From contig JAQFVV010000112.1 of the NCBI GenBank assembly GCA_028023455.1, positions 3,692,001-3,756,000 of the forward strand: a stretch of DNA of 64,000 nucleotides, in the 5' to 3' direction. Under the pieces are notes generated by a model. That model was not told the origin of the DNA, searched no databases, and was given only the letters and a program-made list of their open reading frames with translations. The stretch is from Epiperipatus broadwayi. Its lineage: Eukaryota > Onychophora > Udeonychophora > Euonychophora > Peripatidae. The position numbers were made by a program, and so were the translations under genes. Below are positions 1-9,968 of this stretch, one piece after another; the stretch's first letter is position 1; every line of letters begins with the position of its first letter.

Positions 1-1430
1 ATATTGGGTGGGAAAAGCAAGTCTTTTGTTTCTATTTCTTGACTCTTATCTATTTTGTAATAATCTTTTTAATGGTCATTTTTCCCTAAGGATCTGTTAG
101 TAATTTTATTTTTGTTAAAAACTATCTTTGTTATTTTTAAGATTAAAAGGTTTTTGTTATATTTATTTAAAAATTAGAATCTTTGCTTCGATTCTATAAT
201 TTTTTTAAGCTTATTTTATTTCAATATTTAAACTAAACTTATTAATAAATTAATAACTCATTATTTGTGCATTTCGAACGTCTGTGCTTTTAATTCATTA
301 TTAGATATTTCCAATAAAAAAATTTAAGTACTAAAATTTAAATGTAACGTGTATATATATATATATCCCATTACAATATATATATATATATTAAACTGGA
401 TTAAGGTGTGGAATAATAATTTTCCTGATGGCAAAAGTGATATAGTGATCTGGTAAAAAAAGTAGGTAAAATTCTGGCATCCAAACAGAATGGCCTAAGG
501 CCAATGGATGGTTGCATATACAATAGATCATATCCTATCATCCCACCATCATAAGTCCCTATGATACAATGCTGGAAGTCACATCCTTAAGCTAGCTCAA
601 AGAAAATAACATGTATGGCTATTTGTTCTATTTATACTTTAGATTGCTAGTTGGTACAATGCTGATAATGATGATGATGATATTCCATCCACAGTTTCAC
701 AACTGACCCTACAACTGACTTTATGTAAATCATGGCTGTTATCAATTTAGGATTGATAAATAATACAATGGTATGCACCAATATATTTCATAATCACTTT
801 CAATAGCTCCATGGATACTCTACAGACAATATGATAATACCCCTAGCCTCCTTTAAACTACATTGTGTTGTTTTCTATCTCTAATTATTCATCAAAGTAT
901 CATTATATGATTTAGCCACAGTTTCTGATTGGAATAAAATAGTGAGGATGATTACTAAGCTAATTTTCATGAGAGAACCAATCACCTTGAGAAATGCATA
1001 CACTTCTTTGATCAGCAATTCAATTTTATTATGAGTTTTTCATTAATATACACAGAAAAATTTATATAATAATCAATATATATTGGTCATATTCAGTGAT
1101 TAACAACAACAATAAATTAATCCCCCATTGCCCCTGAAATTTAAATTCAATGGTTGGACGAATGTATTATGATATCTGGATGTTGATATCTTCAGTACGT
1201 GTATAGAGATGTCTCATATCATAGAAAATTTAGATTTTATAAATAACATAGTAACAGTACACACATATGTGTATAGTATATAACATATAAAATATTGAAA
1301 AAATAGAAAGATAGGTACAGAAAATTTCCCTAAATTATAAAGACATAAGTCTCTAATAATAGATTTGCCTTTCATCATACTCTTCATTCATCCAGTCCTA
1401 TTAAACTAGGCTATTAATTACTTTAAATTT
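1..1430. other. AT-rich non-coding flank
   Basis: No coding signal is visible on either strand. The stretch holds short (TA)n runs around 350-394 and a moderately complex block at about 470-850 that reads like an old dispersed repeat, but I find no second copy of it in the window. Confidence 0.6.
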
Positions 1431-1443
1431 ATTTCTCATTATA
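1431..1443. repeat. Left target-site duplication of the 475-bp array
   Basis: ATTTCTCATTATA occurs here and again at 3631-3643, exactly bracketing the satellite-like array. The last three bases could belong to the repeat unit, so the duplication is 10 to 13 bp. Confidence 0.7.
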
Positions 1444-1833
1444 ACTGAAACACAGGCTTGTTATATACCTGTGGCTATATATATGTAATATAAAGTATAT
1501 GAGCACAGACTTTCACATCACCCACCTCTCTCCACTCTATCTAATAACACTGATACACCTAAACACATATATGCTGAAAAGATAAATAATCACCAATATA
1601 CGTATTTCATGCTAAACCAGCAATCATCAGTTGGTCCAGACTATCATCTTTACACACATATATAGTATAAGTGCTCAGATATATATTAAGATAGACTATC
1701 CTCATAGTTTAATGGACAGGCTTCAATCCACTCCAAACTCCAACTCTTCAACCGTCCATCCAATTGAAAATCTGATGATGGAATGCTCAAAGGCCACCCT
1801 GAGGCTGAGATTATTGTCACACCCATGTTGACC
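1444..1833 (-). repeat. Inverted 475-bp family unit (partial)
   Basis: Reverse-complement copy of about 390 bp of the unit, joined head-to-head to the direct units at 1833/1834. It lacks the part of the unit between the junction and the fragment containing the AGAGATGTCTGCC motif. With the first direct unit it forms a long palindrome that could give double-stranded RNA. Confidence 0.85.
1592..1635 (-). ncRNA. Hammerhead ribozyme candidate, inverted unit
   Basis: Same 44-nt fold as at 2060-2103, read on the minus strand. Sequence is unchanged, so all core bases are kept. Confidence 0.6.
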
Positions 1834-2308
1834 TGTACATGTGGGGTTCAGATTGACCTTAGGTCAACATGGGTGTGACAATAATCTCGGCCTCAGGGTG
1901 GCCTTTGAGCATTCCATCATCAGATTTTCAATTGGATGGACGGTTGAAGAGTTGGAGTGTGGAGTGGATTGAAGCCTGTCCATTAAACTATGAGGATAGT
2001 CTATCTTAATATATATCTGAGCACTTATACTATATATGTGTGTAAAGATGATAGTCTGGACCAACTGATGATTGCTGGTTTAGCATGAAATACGTATATT
2101 GGTGATTATTTATCTTTTCAGCATATATGTGTTTAGGTGTATCAGTGTTATTAGATAGAGTGGAGAGAGGTGGGTGGTGTGAAAGTCTGTGCTCATATAC
2201 CCTATATTACATATATATAGCCACAGGTATATAACAAGCCTGTGTTTCAGTTATTACATTATAGAGATGTCTGCCCATCCTTGCATATGTATTAAATGGA
2301 TTATGTCC
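1834..2308 (+). repeat. 475-bp unit 1
   Basis: Full unit beginning TGTACATGTGGGG and ending in TTATGTCC. Contains a hammerhead-like fold at 2060-2103. Confidence 0.9.
2060..2103 (+). ncRNA. Hammerhead ribozyme candidate, type I, unit 1
   Basis: Helix I: ACCAA (2060-2064) pairs with TTGGT (2099-2103). Core CTGATGA at 2065-2071. Helix II: TGCT (2073-2076) pairs with AGCA (2082-2085) around loop GGTTT, with a U-U opposition (2072/2086) next to the core. GAA at 2087-2089. Helix III: ATACGTAT (2090-2097), a palindrome, supplies A15.1 and U16.1. H17 is A2098, so predicted cleavage lies between 2098 and 2099. All invariant core bases are present. The closing U-U in helix II may lower activity, and the diverged copy at 48426 has a G-U there. 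Short helix III is typical of ribozymes in Penelope-like elements and animal retrozymes. Confidence 0.62.
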
Positions 2309-2783
2309 TGTACATGTGGGGTTCAGATTGACCTTAGGTCAACATGGGTGTGACAATAATCTCGGCCTCAGGGTGGCCTTTGAGCATTCCATCATCAGAT
2401 TTTCAATTGGATGGACGGTTGAAGAGTTGGAGTGTGGAGTGGATTGAAGCCTGTCCATTAAACTATGAGGATAGTCTATCTTAATATATATCTGAGCACT
2501 TATACTATATATGTGTGTAAAGATGATAGTCTGGACCAACTGATGATTGCTGGTTTAGCATGAAATACGTATATTGGTGATTATTTATCTTTTCAGCATA
2601 TATGTGTTTAGGTGTATCAGTGTTATTAGATAGAGTGGAGAGAGGTGGGTGGTGTGAAAGTCTGTGCTCATATACCCTATATTACATATATATAGCCACA
2701 GGTATATAACAAGCCTGTGTTTCAGTTATTACATTATAGAGATGTCTGCCCATCCTTGCATATGTATTAAATGGATTATGTCC
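2309..2783 (+). repeat. 475-bp unit 2
   Basis: Essentially identical to unit 1, hammerhead-like fold at 2535-2578. Confidence 0.9.
2535..2578 (+). ncRNA. Hammerhead ribozyme candidate, unit 2
   Basis: Identical fold 475 bp downstream of the first; predicted cleavage after 2573. Confidence 0.62.
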
Positions 2784-3258
2784 TGTACATGTGGGGTTCA
2801 GATTGACCTTAGGTCAACATGGGTGTGACAATAATCTCGGCCTCAGGGTGGCCTTTGAGCATTCCATCATCAGATTTTCAATTGGATGGACGGTTGAAGA
2901 GTTGGAGTGTGGAGTGGATTGAAGCCTGTCCATTAAACTATGAGGATAGTCTATCTTAATATATATCTGAGCACTTATACTATATATGTGTGTAAAGATG
3001 ATAGTCTGGACCAACTGATGATTGCTGGTTTAGCATGAAATACGTATATTGGTGATTATTTATCTTTTCAGCATATATGTGTTTAGGTGTATCAGTGTTA
3101 TTAGATAGAGTGGAGAGAGGTGGGTGGTGTGAAAGTCTGTGCTCATATACCCTATATTACATATATATAGCCACAGGTATATAACAAGCCTGTGTTTCAG
3201 TTATTACATTATAGAGATGTCTGCCCATCCTTGCATATGTATTAAATGGATTATGTCC
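2784..3258 (+). repeat. 475-bp unit 3
   Basis: Essentially identical to units 1 and 2, hammerhead-like fold at 3010-3053. Confidence 0.9.
3010..3053 (+). ncRNA. Hammerhead ribozyme candidate, unit 3
   Basis: Identical fold, predicted cleavage after 3048. Confidence 0.62.
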
Positions 3259-3630
3259 TGTACATGTGGGTTTCAGATTGACCTTAGGTCAACATGGGTG
3301 TGACAATAATCTCGGCCTCAGGGTGGCCTTTGAGAATTCCATCATCAGATTTTCAATTGGATGGACGGTTGAAGAGTTGGAGTGTGGAGTGGATTGAAGC
3401 CTGTCCACTAAACTATGAGGATAGTCTATCTTAATATATATCTGAGCACTTATACTATATATGTGTGTAAAGATGATAGTCTGGACCAACTGATGATTAC
3501 TGGTTTAGCATGAAATACGTATATTGGTGATTATTTATCTTTTCAGCATATATGTGTTTAGGTGTATCAGTGTTATTAGATAGAGTGGAGAGAGGTGGGT
3601 GGTGTGAAAGACTGTGCTCATATACCCTAT
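3259..3630 (+). repeat. 475-bp unit 4, 3' truncated
   Basis: Stops after CATATACCCTAT and carries several substitutions absent from units 1-3, as expected for the edge of a homogenising array. Its hammerhead-like fold (3485-3528) has G to A in helix II. Confidence 0.9.
3485..3528 (+). ncRNA. Hammerhead ribozyme candidate, unit 4 (weakened)
   Basis: Same core, but helix II reads TACT against AGCA, which breaks one G-C pair. Confidence 0.5.
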
Positions 3631-3643
3631 ATTTCTCATTATA
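3631..3643. repeat. Right target-site duplication of the 475-bp array
   Basis: ATTTCTCATTATA, matching 1431-1443. Confidence 0.7.
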
Positions 3644-5257
3644 ATAAATTGCGACCCTTCTTCTCTTTCTAGATTTGCCTATTTATACACAATCCACATC
3701 CATGCATACATTTGATATTGGTGTGTGTGTGTGTGTTATTTTCCATTATTATGAAATCTTGTATTCGATCTTCATATATATATATATAATAAAAATAATA
3801 TCAATAAAAATAAAAATAAACTTTTTCTTCATGATACCAATATTAATAAATAATAAAAAACAATATTTTATAAATACGTACATACATATGTGTAAGTATT
3901 TACATATAATATTAATTATATATATATTAGGGATATAATCAATATCAATCATTATTGAAAACACCCATTTTAATAAATGATGCTTATTTTAACACTTTGG
4001 AAGAGAGAAAGAAATGGGGATAGGCACACACACAAAAAAAAAAAACATCAAGAGTCATTGAGAAAAGTTTGATATTACCAGACACTTCTTCTTTAGATGT
4101 AAAAACTATCTTAGTTTAAGAACTCTTATTTTAAGTAGGATTTATTCAATATTAATAATTTGAATTTAGCCATGCACTTTTGTCTGACATGCAAAGATGT
4201 AGGTCATAATGGTTTATCCAGAAGCTGCAGTGCATAATTTTACAGTGAAGATGATGATGACATAAGTCTTGGGCAGGGATGGTCAATTTTCTTTCCTTTT
4301 CCCCATTTTCCTTTTTTCTTCTTCTTTTTTTCCAAAATTTATTCTTTGTTGATCTAAAATAATTAGCGGTTTTTTTTTTCAACTGCTTACTAATAGGTTT
4401 TTTCTCTCTCTCTCTCTTCCTCTTTTTCCTTGAACACTGGATTTATCTTTATCCTTAAAATCAGATTTATCTTTCTCTTTCCTTTTTACTTTTTGGACTT
4501 AAAAATAAATAAAAAAATGTTTTTACACAAAATATGAAATCATTAAAACTTTTTGATATATATATATATTGTAATGGTAAGGTCGGATATACCCGGATGT
4601 TCTGGTCCGCAAATACATTTGAACACACAGATCAACTTCAACAATCAGCTGGTTCATCCATAACATATAATCAACTTACATCAAATCTAAAAGTGCTGGT
4701 ACACCTATCTGCCATATCCTAAAGTTGATAGTGCCAAATGCAACAGTCCAGTCCATCCACATATATGAGAAAAAAAGCAAGCTCGCATCTAACTACTGTC
4801 AGACCTAGGGTCTTCATGTAGGATGCTAAAGATACCACGATGAAATACCTGACTTATGATTACACCTATCTTTAATAGACTAGCCTAAGCATTAACTATC
4901 AAATCTATATGTAATTTAAATCAGTTCATCTCACATCTCATGACTCTTTTCCAAAACCATTGCCTCAGATATTCAAACTCAGGAAGAATTTGCATTCGAC
5001 TCTCTTAACAGGTATATATCTATGCAAACTGTTAATCAACAACTAAAATAATACATCCTATCTATTAGAAAGAAATAACCTTTATTTAAGGTTCTCTCAC
5101 ATGCTTATTGAACAATAATGTGGATGTGCGCATGTGTAAAATATTGGCTATAAGATGGAATGTAAATGCTGAACTGGATGTAAATACTGGATCAACAAAA
5201 CTACAGAGATCTTTTTAATTAACAAAACTTCATAATATTTATTTACAATATATATAT
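3644..5257. other. Non-coding, AT-rich with one complex block
   Basis: (GT)n at 3720-3736, polypyrimidine tracts at 4295-4500, and a less AT-rich block at about 4580-5030 that looks like an old dispersed repeat. No gene, and no second copy found in the window. Confidence 0.5.
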
Positions 5258-5420
5258 ATGATCAATAGATGGAGCCCTTCACTGATGAGAGCAAATCAGC
5301 TTGAAATCAGCTGATCTGAGGGTGGAGCAAAATGAAAGAGACAGTGAATATTGACTCTGACGTTTATGTAAACAAATATGCTTGTTTGGAGGTCTTGGTA
5401 AAGCTCCATCTATTGATCAT
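5258..5420 (+). mobile_element. 163-bp MITE-like element carrying a hammerhead ribozyme
   Basis: Perfect 18-bp terminal inverted repeats, ATGATCAATAGATGGAGC at 5258-5275 and its complement at 5403-5420. Flanks are AT-rich (a TA or AT duplication is possible but not diagnostic). The hammerhead at 5276-5322 begins immediately inside the left repeat. No coding capacity. It could be a small DNA transposon that captured a ribozyme, or a retrozyme monomer whose ends happen to be complementary. I see no second copy in this window. Confidence 0.65.
5276..5322 (+). ncRNA. Hammerhead ribozyme, complete canonical core
   Basis: Helix I: CCTTCA (5276-5281) pairs with TGAGGG (5317-5322), six pairs including one G-U. 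Core CTGATGA at 5282-5288. Helix II: GAGC (5289-5292) pairs with GCTT (5299-5302) around loop AAATCA; the core-proximal pair is G-U instead of G-C. GAA at 5303-5305. Helix III: ATC (5306-5308), loop AGCT, GAT (5313-5315), giving A15.1-U16.1. H17 is C5316, so predicted cleavage is after 5316. Every invariant catalytic position is present and all three helices form. This is the most complete candidate in the window. Type I topology. Confidence 0.72.
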
Positions 5421-6257
5421 TAATACAATTTACGTATATAAAACTTGTTTTGTTTTTCATATATATATATTTAAACATAGAATAAATTCTTAATCAATTT
5501 AGAAAAGAAAAATTTCAAAAAAGAAAAATATTTACAAATGACCATAAATTACTTGGATATCTCCCTACAAGTACTTACAGTTTGTATGTCGATGATGAGT
5601 ATCTATCATTTCTTTACTTAAACAAGTTAAGCCTAATCACCCTTACTTCCCATGATAGATACCCATAATATAGACATCTGTATATCACTGATAATTAACA
5701 AAAAATATTAACTAAAAATGAGATTGTTAACTCCATGTAAATTTAAATGCAACCTCAGATGTAGTATGCAATTTTAATTGTGGAAAAGTGTCATAATAAA
5801 ACAACTCAGAATATGATAGAAAATGATAAAGAATACTATTTTAAAAGTGTTAATCATTTATTCATTATATCTTAAGAAATACTATTAGTAACACATATAA
5901 TAAATAGTCATGTCATGTGGTAGCATAGTTTATATCAATGGCTTTTTTTAAAAAAAACTCTTACTGTTAAATATTCTAGTGAAGCTCTTTTTTTTTTTTT
6001 TGCATAGTTCAGTCCCAAATCTCTTCATAGAAAATAAATCACCTATATTTTATTAAAAAACCAAAAAAAAAAAAAAAAATAGAATTTTCAACCTTCCCCC
6101 TCCCCTACTCTCTTGATATTTTCATATACTGGAATGTTCCCTGTAGAATTAGAAATAGCATTTTCCAAATATAAGATGAGATAATAAATAAAAATAAAAA
6201 TACAGGTTTATACAACAGAAAATAACACATAATTTTACAATCTTTTATAAATTGATA
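5421..6257. other. AT-rich non-coding stretch
   Basis: No gene seen. A short inverted pair (GAGTATCTATCAT near 5598 and ATGATAGATAC near 5651) and poly-A or poly-T runs near 5990 and 6065 are all I can name. Confidence 0.5.
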
Positions 6258-7141
6258 TGTTAAAGCAGTGGTGCCCAACCTTTAACTTGACGCGAGCCAG
6301 TTGAGAATTTAAAAAAATTTGGGGAGCCACAATTATATATTACATTTTTCATATTACATTTATAAACATGGTACTTGGGTACTAAACCTGCAATGTAGGG
6401 AGATAGGTGGGGGGGATGGCCTATTCACATTGGTATCAATCCGCCATTTCTAATGTGGCCAAAATAACGTGTACACGGATCTTTCTCGATGAAAACATCA
6501 ATATATACAGCAAAATATATATGTGTACACGAATCTATCTCGATAAAAACAACTATTTACAGCACTAAACATCAATATATATATACAGCAAAATATATAC
6601 GTGTACACGGATAAAAACAACTGTTTACAGCACTAAACATCGATATATACAGCAAAATATATACGTGTACATGGATCTATCTCGATAAAAACTATTTCCA
6701 GCACTAAACACAATATATATACAGCACCAAACCAAACGTCTACAAGGATCTTTCTCAATAAAAACAACAATATATACAAGAGCACTAAACACAATATATA
6801 TATATAGCACCAAACCAAACGTGTACAGCAAAAAAAAAAAAATGGTGTAATATGTTAAAAAGAAAAAAAAATGTAAATACATTTTATTTATTAAAAATTT
6901 GGTAACATACATATAAATTACAATTACAGGAAAAATATATTTTATTTAATGTGAAACCTGACACTGCATATCGTTATTGTTTGTATTGTAAAAATGTTTA
7001 TTTTTTAGTGTGTGCATGTGCCATCAAGGAACATAAAATATTTTATCAATTTTTTTGAAGAGTGCAATTCGAGCCACATTAAACAGTTACGCGAGCCACA
7101 TGTGACTCGCGAGCTACGGGTTGGGCATCCCTGTGTTAAAG
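6258..7141. mobile_element. Non-autonomous hAT transposon with 8-bp TSD
   Basis: Target duplication TGTTAAAG at 6258-6265 and 7134-7141 brackets an 868-bp element (6266-7133). Its ends are inverted: left CAGTGGTGCCCAACC, right complement CAGGGATGCCCAACC, with GCGAGCCA-type subterminal motifs on both sides. An 8-bp duplication and a CAG(N)GG...CCAACC terminus are hallmarks of the hAT superfamily. The interior has no transposase, only a minisatellite (6469-6840) and AT-rich DNA, so it must have been moved in trans. Confidence 0.88.
6469..6840. repeat. Minisatellite inside the hAT element
   Basis: Degenerate units starting at GTGTACACGG-like motifs (6469, 6523, 6601, 6665, 6738, 6821), 54-83 bp long, with recurring CTCGATAAAAAC and ACAGCACTAAACA segments. 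Open frames across it on the minus strand are repeat translations, not genes. Confidence 0.8.
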
Positions 7142-9914
7142 CATAATTATTTTTCAGAGTCCTCTTTACACAAAGTTCTTATTGTTTATGCATTTTTTAT
7201 TATCTATGTTTGAAGAACTACTGATTAATTTTATATGGCATATCCTGAATTTGTTTAAGTTGGCAGTAGGTAGATTTTCATTTTGTGTAGATCCCAACTT
7301 CTCAGACAATTAAATTGTAGACAGTTAAATATTTATACTCCTATGGCTATAGTGGATAAAAAAAATGTTCCACCCCAATGACAATTAAGCCCTTTAGCCA
7401 ATGTATTTCATACTTTAACTATATATATATGCAGTTTGCATTTAATAAAATATATTTATAGACATAGTAAAGCTCTTTACTATTTGTAATATTGGCTATA
7501 TAAACATTAAATTAAATGGAACTGTTCTGATTTCTTTTTTCAGTTTCTTTTAAATAAAAATCATATTACTTTTTTTTTTAAAAAATTTAAATTGATAAAT
7601 TGTTTCCACTTATCTGCTTAATAAATTAGAATAATGTTCCATTCATTTCCTTTACTCTTTATCCAAATGATGAATTAATTAAGAAAACATTGATATTTGT
7701 TGTGATGCTACCCTTTACAATACTTCCTATTTAATTCAGTATACTACAAAATCAGTTCTTTATTGTAGTACAATCTATTATATTTTTAATCTCTGAGTAG
7801 TAGATGTGTATCATATTCTTCACATTATCTACACCCAGATATATATTTTTCTTTTGGCTATTTATAGATAGCCAATATAGTAAACTAGAATTTGGAGGGA
7901 AAAAAATCCCCCTTTCTTCTGAATCCTTGAGATTGGAGTGAGGGTTTGAACTCAATACCCTACAATATATAATTATTAAACCAGTCAACACTTAAACAAT
8001 CCCAATATAAGTAACAATAACAATCTCAAACTGTTGTCAAGACAACCTCCTTTTAATAATAAAGGTGGAATTCCATATATATATATATTTCAGACACTTT
8101 TTTATATGTATAGATTGCATATATAAATTAAAAGTATAGTATAAACAACAACAACAACAACAATAATAATAATGTATTGAAGGGATACATTTATATATTA
8201 TGTGAATGCTTACTCATTTACATTCACTCAAAAAATAAAAAATCACAAAACTTACTGAACCACATTATAAATGAATTGCAGAATTCTAACTTTCATCACA
8301 GAAAAATATATTCTGGATAATATTTTCTATCTTCAGTTTTTTCCTCTTTAGAAACATTATAAGGGAGTATGCCCTCCATTGGTGTTTTGTTCTTTTATTA
8401 TTTTTTTTCTTTTTTATGCATTAGTTTTTATATAACAATGAAATAAATACTCTTTTCTTTACATATTGTTTTCAAAGTTAAAAATTTATTTTTGATTTGA
8501 TAAGAGCTTTTTCAACTATCTAACAGTCTTCTGCAGAGTTGTAATATATAAATATATATGATTACAACATACAATGCACTTCTGTAATACTGTTTCTGTA
8601 AATCATTGATATAATCTAACTCAATTGTAACTTCATTTGGAGCTTTCCAAATGAATATCATTTCCACGCCAGATTTTTTCCAAAAAAAGAATAAGTTCTC
8701 CAAGCATAAATCTTAATAGCAATATGCTTCCACAATTGCTTTGGGAGAAGTTCTCTTAATCTTATTCTAGAACCATCCAATGTAAGTTCTTAATAATTTA
8801 TGGACACTAAATAGTATAATGCTACAATATTATACTTTCAAATCATTTATTAATAAAGATTTACAGTATATGGCTTTATAGTCAAGTGACTCTCGGAAAT
8901 ACAAACAATTTTGTTCAAAAGTTATGTGATATTGTTGTTGGCATTAATCTGTCTAGTGATGAATAGAAGTAGTCTACACTTGACATTGCACAAAGGTTTT
9001 TAAAATATATAAAAATTAAAACTGGCATCAAATCTACATAATTACATAAGCAAGTTAGTTTAGGTTCAGAACTTTACCTTTTTTTAATTTCAGCTTATCA
9101 AATTGAGAAATATAGAGGAATAAAAATTGGCTACTAGATGTACAAGGTCTTAGTTCTTTTAATCATAGTTCTTATTGACAAAGTCAAAAGCTTGAAACTA
9201 TCTGACCATGGTGGTATAATCTCTGTCTTCACTAATTATTTATAATTATTATCCACAATACTTTAACTGTTTAAGCATTTCTCAATTTTGGGATTATAAT
9301 CTCCCTTGATAATTTTAAAATATTGTTTATCCAGATTACAATTACAATCAATTCCATTATTTATATATCTTACTTTGTATATACTTTTTCTTGAGTCAAG
9401 GTTGTGATCGTAATTGGATTTGCCCATATATGTGGTTGTTTATTTTGAAAATGAACATCATACAACAATGATCCAACCAGATCATGATTGCTTTTGGTGT
9501 GAAGGGGGGGGTAGTGGTGTCACTCAAGCTGTTGTTGCAGGAGTGCTGAAAACAAGCATAAAAAATCATTCAGCTTAGTTTATAAAATTATTTTTAAATA
9601 TCTGCCAGGCAGAGATGTTATCAAGATAATATTTTTATCTGATACTATTAGTATTGAAAGCCTTTGTTAAGATTGTTTTTGTGCAGTTTGGGAAAGTATT
9701 AAGAGTCATAAAATCAGATCTGTATGTTTAACACCCAACATCTCAGTATTTTGTACATCTTAATTTTATTTATTCATCCACTTACCATGATCATATGATA
9801 GACAGGTGCATTAATTTCTGAGGCCCATTCTCTATAGAATCTTTAATAACTTCTAATATATTTTATATATATAAAAAAAATTGCTAATAATAGTTTTTTT
9901 CTCTTTTTTTGCAG
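7142..9914. other. AT-rich non-coding stretch
   Basis: Only short (AT)n, (AAC)n/(AAT)n near 8145 and a G8 tract near 9504. No coding or repeat family recognised. Confidence 0.5.
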
Positions 9915-9968
9915 GTTAAAAGAATGAGAAATGAATGTATGTTGACTTCTCTGCTTGAAGACAGATAA
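9915..9968 (+). CDS. Possible terminal coding exon (speculative)
   Basis: A strong acceptor, TAGTTTTTTTCTC followed by TTTTTTTGCAG ending at 9914, precedes an 18-codon open frame ending in TAA (9966-9968), reading VKRMRNECMLTSLLEDR. An AATAAA lies near 10125. The base composition is less AT-biased than the surroundings. I do not recognise the peptide and there is no other exon nearby, so this may be chance. If real, it would be the C-terminus and 3' UTR of a gene whose other exons are outside the window or far upstream. Confidence 0.2.
   Translation, partial: VKRMRNECMLTSLLEDR

Larger units (their letters stand above)
1444..3630 (+). mobile_element. Retrozyme-like tandem array, 475-bp unit with hammerhead ribozymes
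   Basis: One unit in minus orientation (1444-1833) meets plus-strand units starting at 1834, 2309, 2784 and 3259, a period of exactly 475 bp; the last unit is cut at 3630. Plus units are almost identical. Each unit carries a hammerhead-type fold about 225 bp in, so a plus-strand transcript through the array would be predicted to self-cleave to 475-nt monomers. The array is flanked by a 10-13 bp direct repeat, which suggests insertion as one piece. Tandem hammerhead repeats with target duplications are known as retrozymes in animals, and hammerhead satellites are known from newts, schistosomes and cave crickets. Identity as a retrozyme is inference. A single-unit 66-codon open frame in each copy is not convincing as a gene. 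A diverged relative lies at 47762-48620. Confidence 0.7.

Noticed and set aside
1631-3489. Repeated 66-codon frames in the 475-bp units
   Set aside because: Near-identity simply reflects identical DNA units; no domain, and the frame is not kept in the diverged copy at 47762-48620.
1444-3630. CRISPR-like array
   Set aside because: Unit is 475 bp with no short repeat/unique spacer pattern, in a eukaryotic sequence.
5585-5596. YVDD as a reverse transcriptase motif
   Set aside because: No flanking RT blocks in frame; the region is AT-rich with a small inverted repeat.
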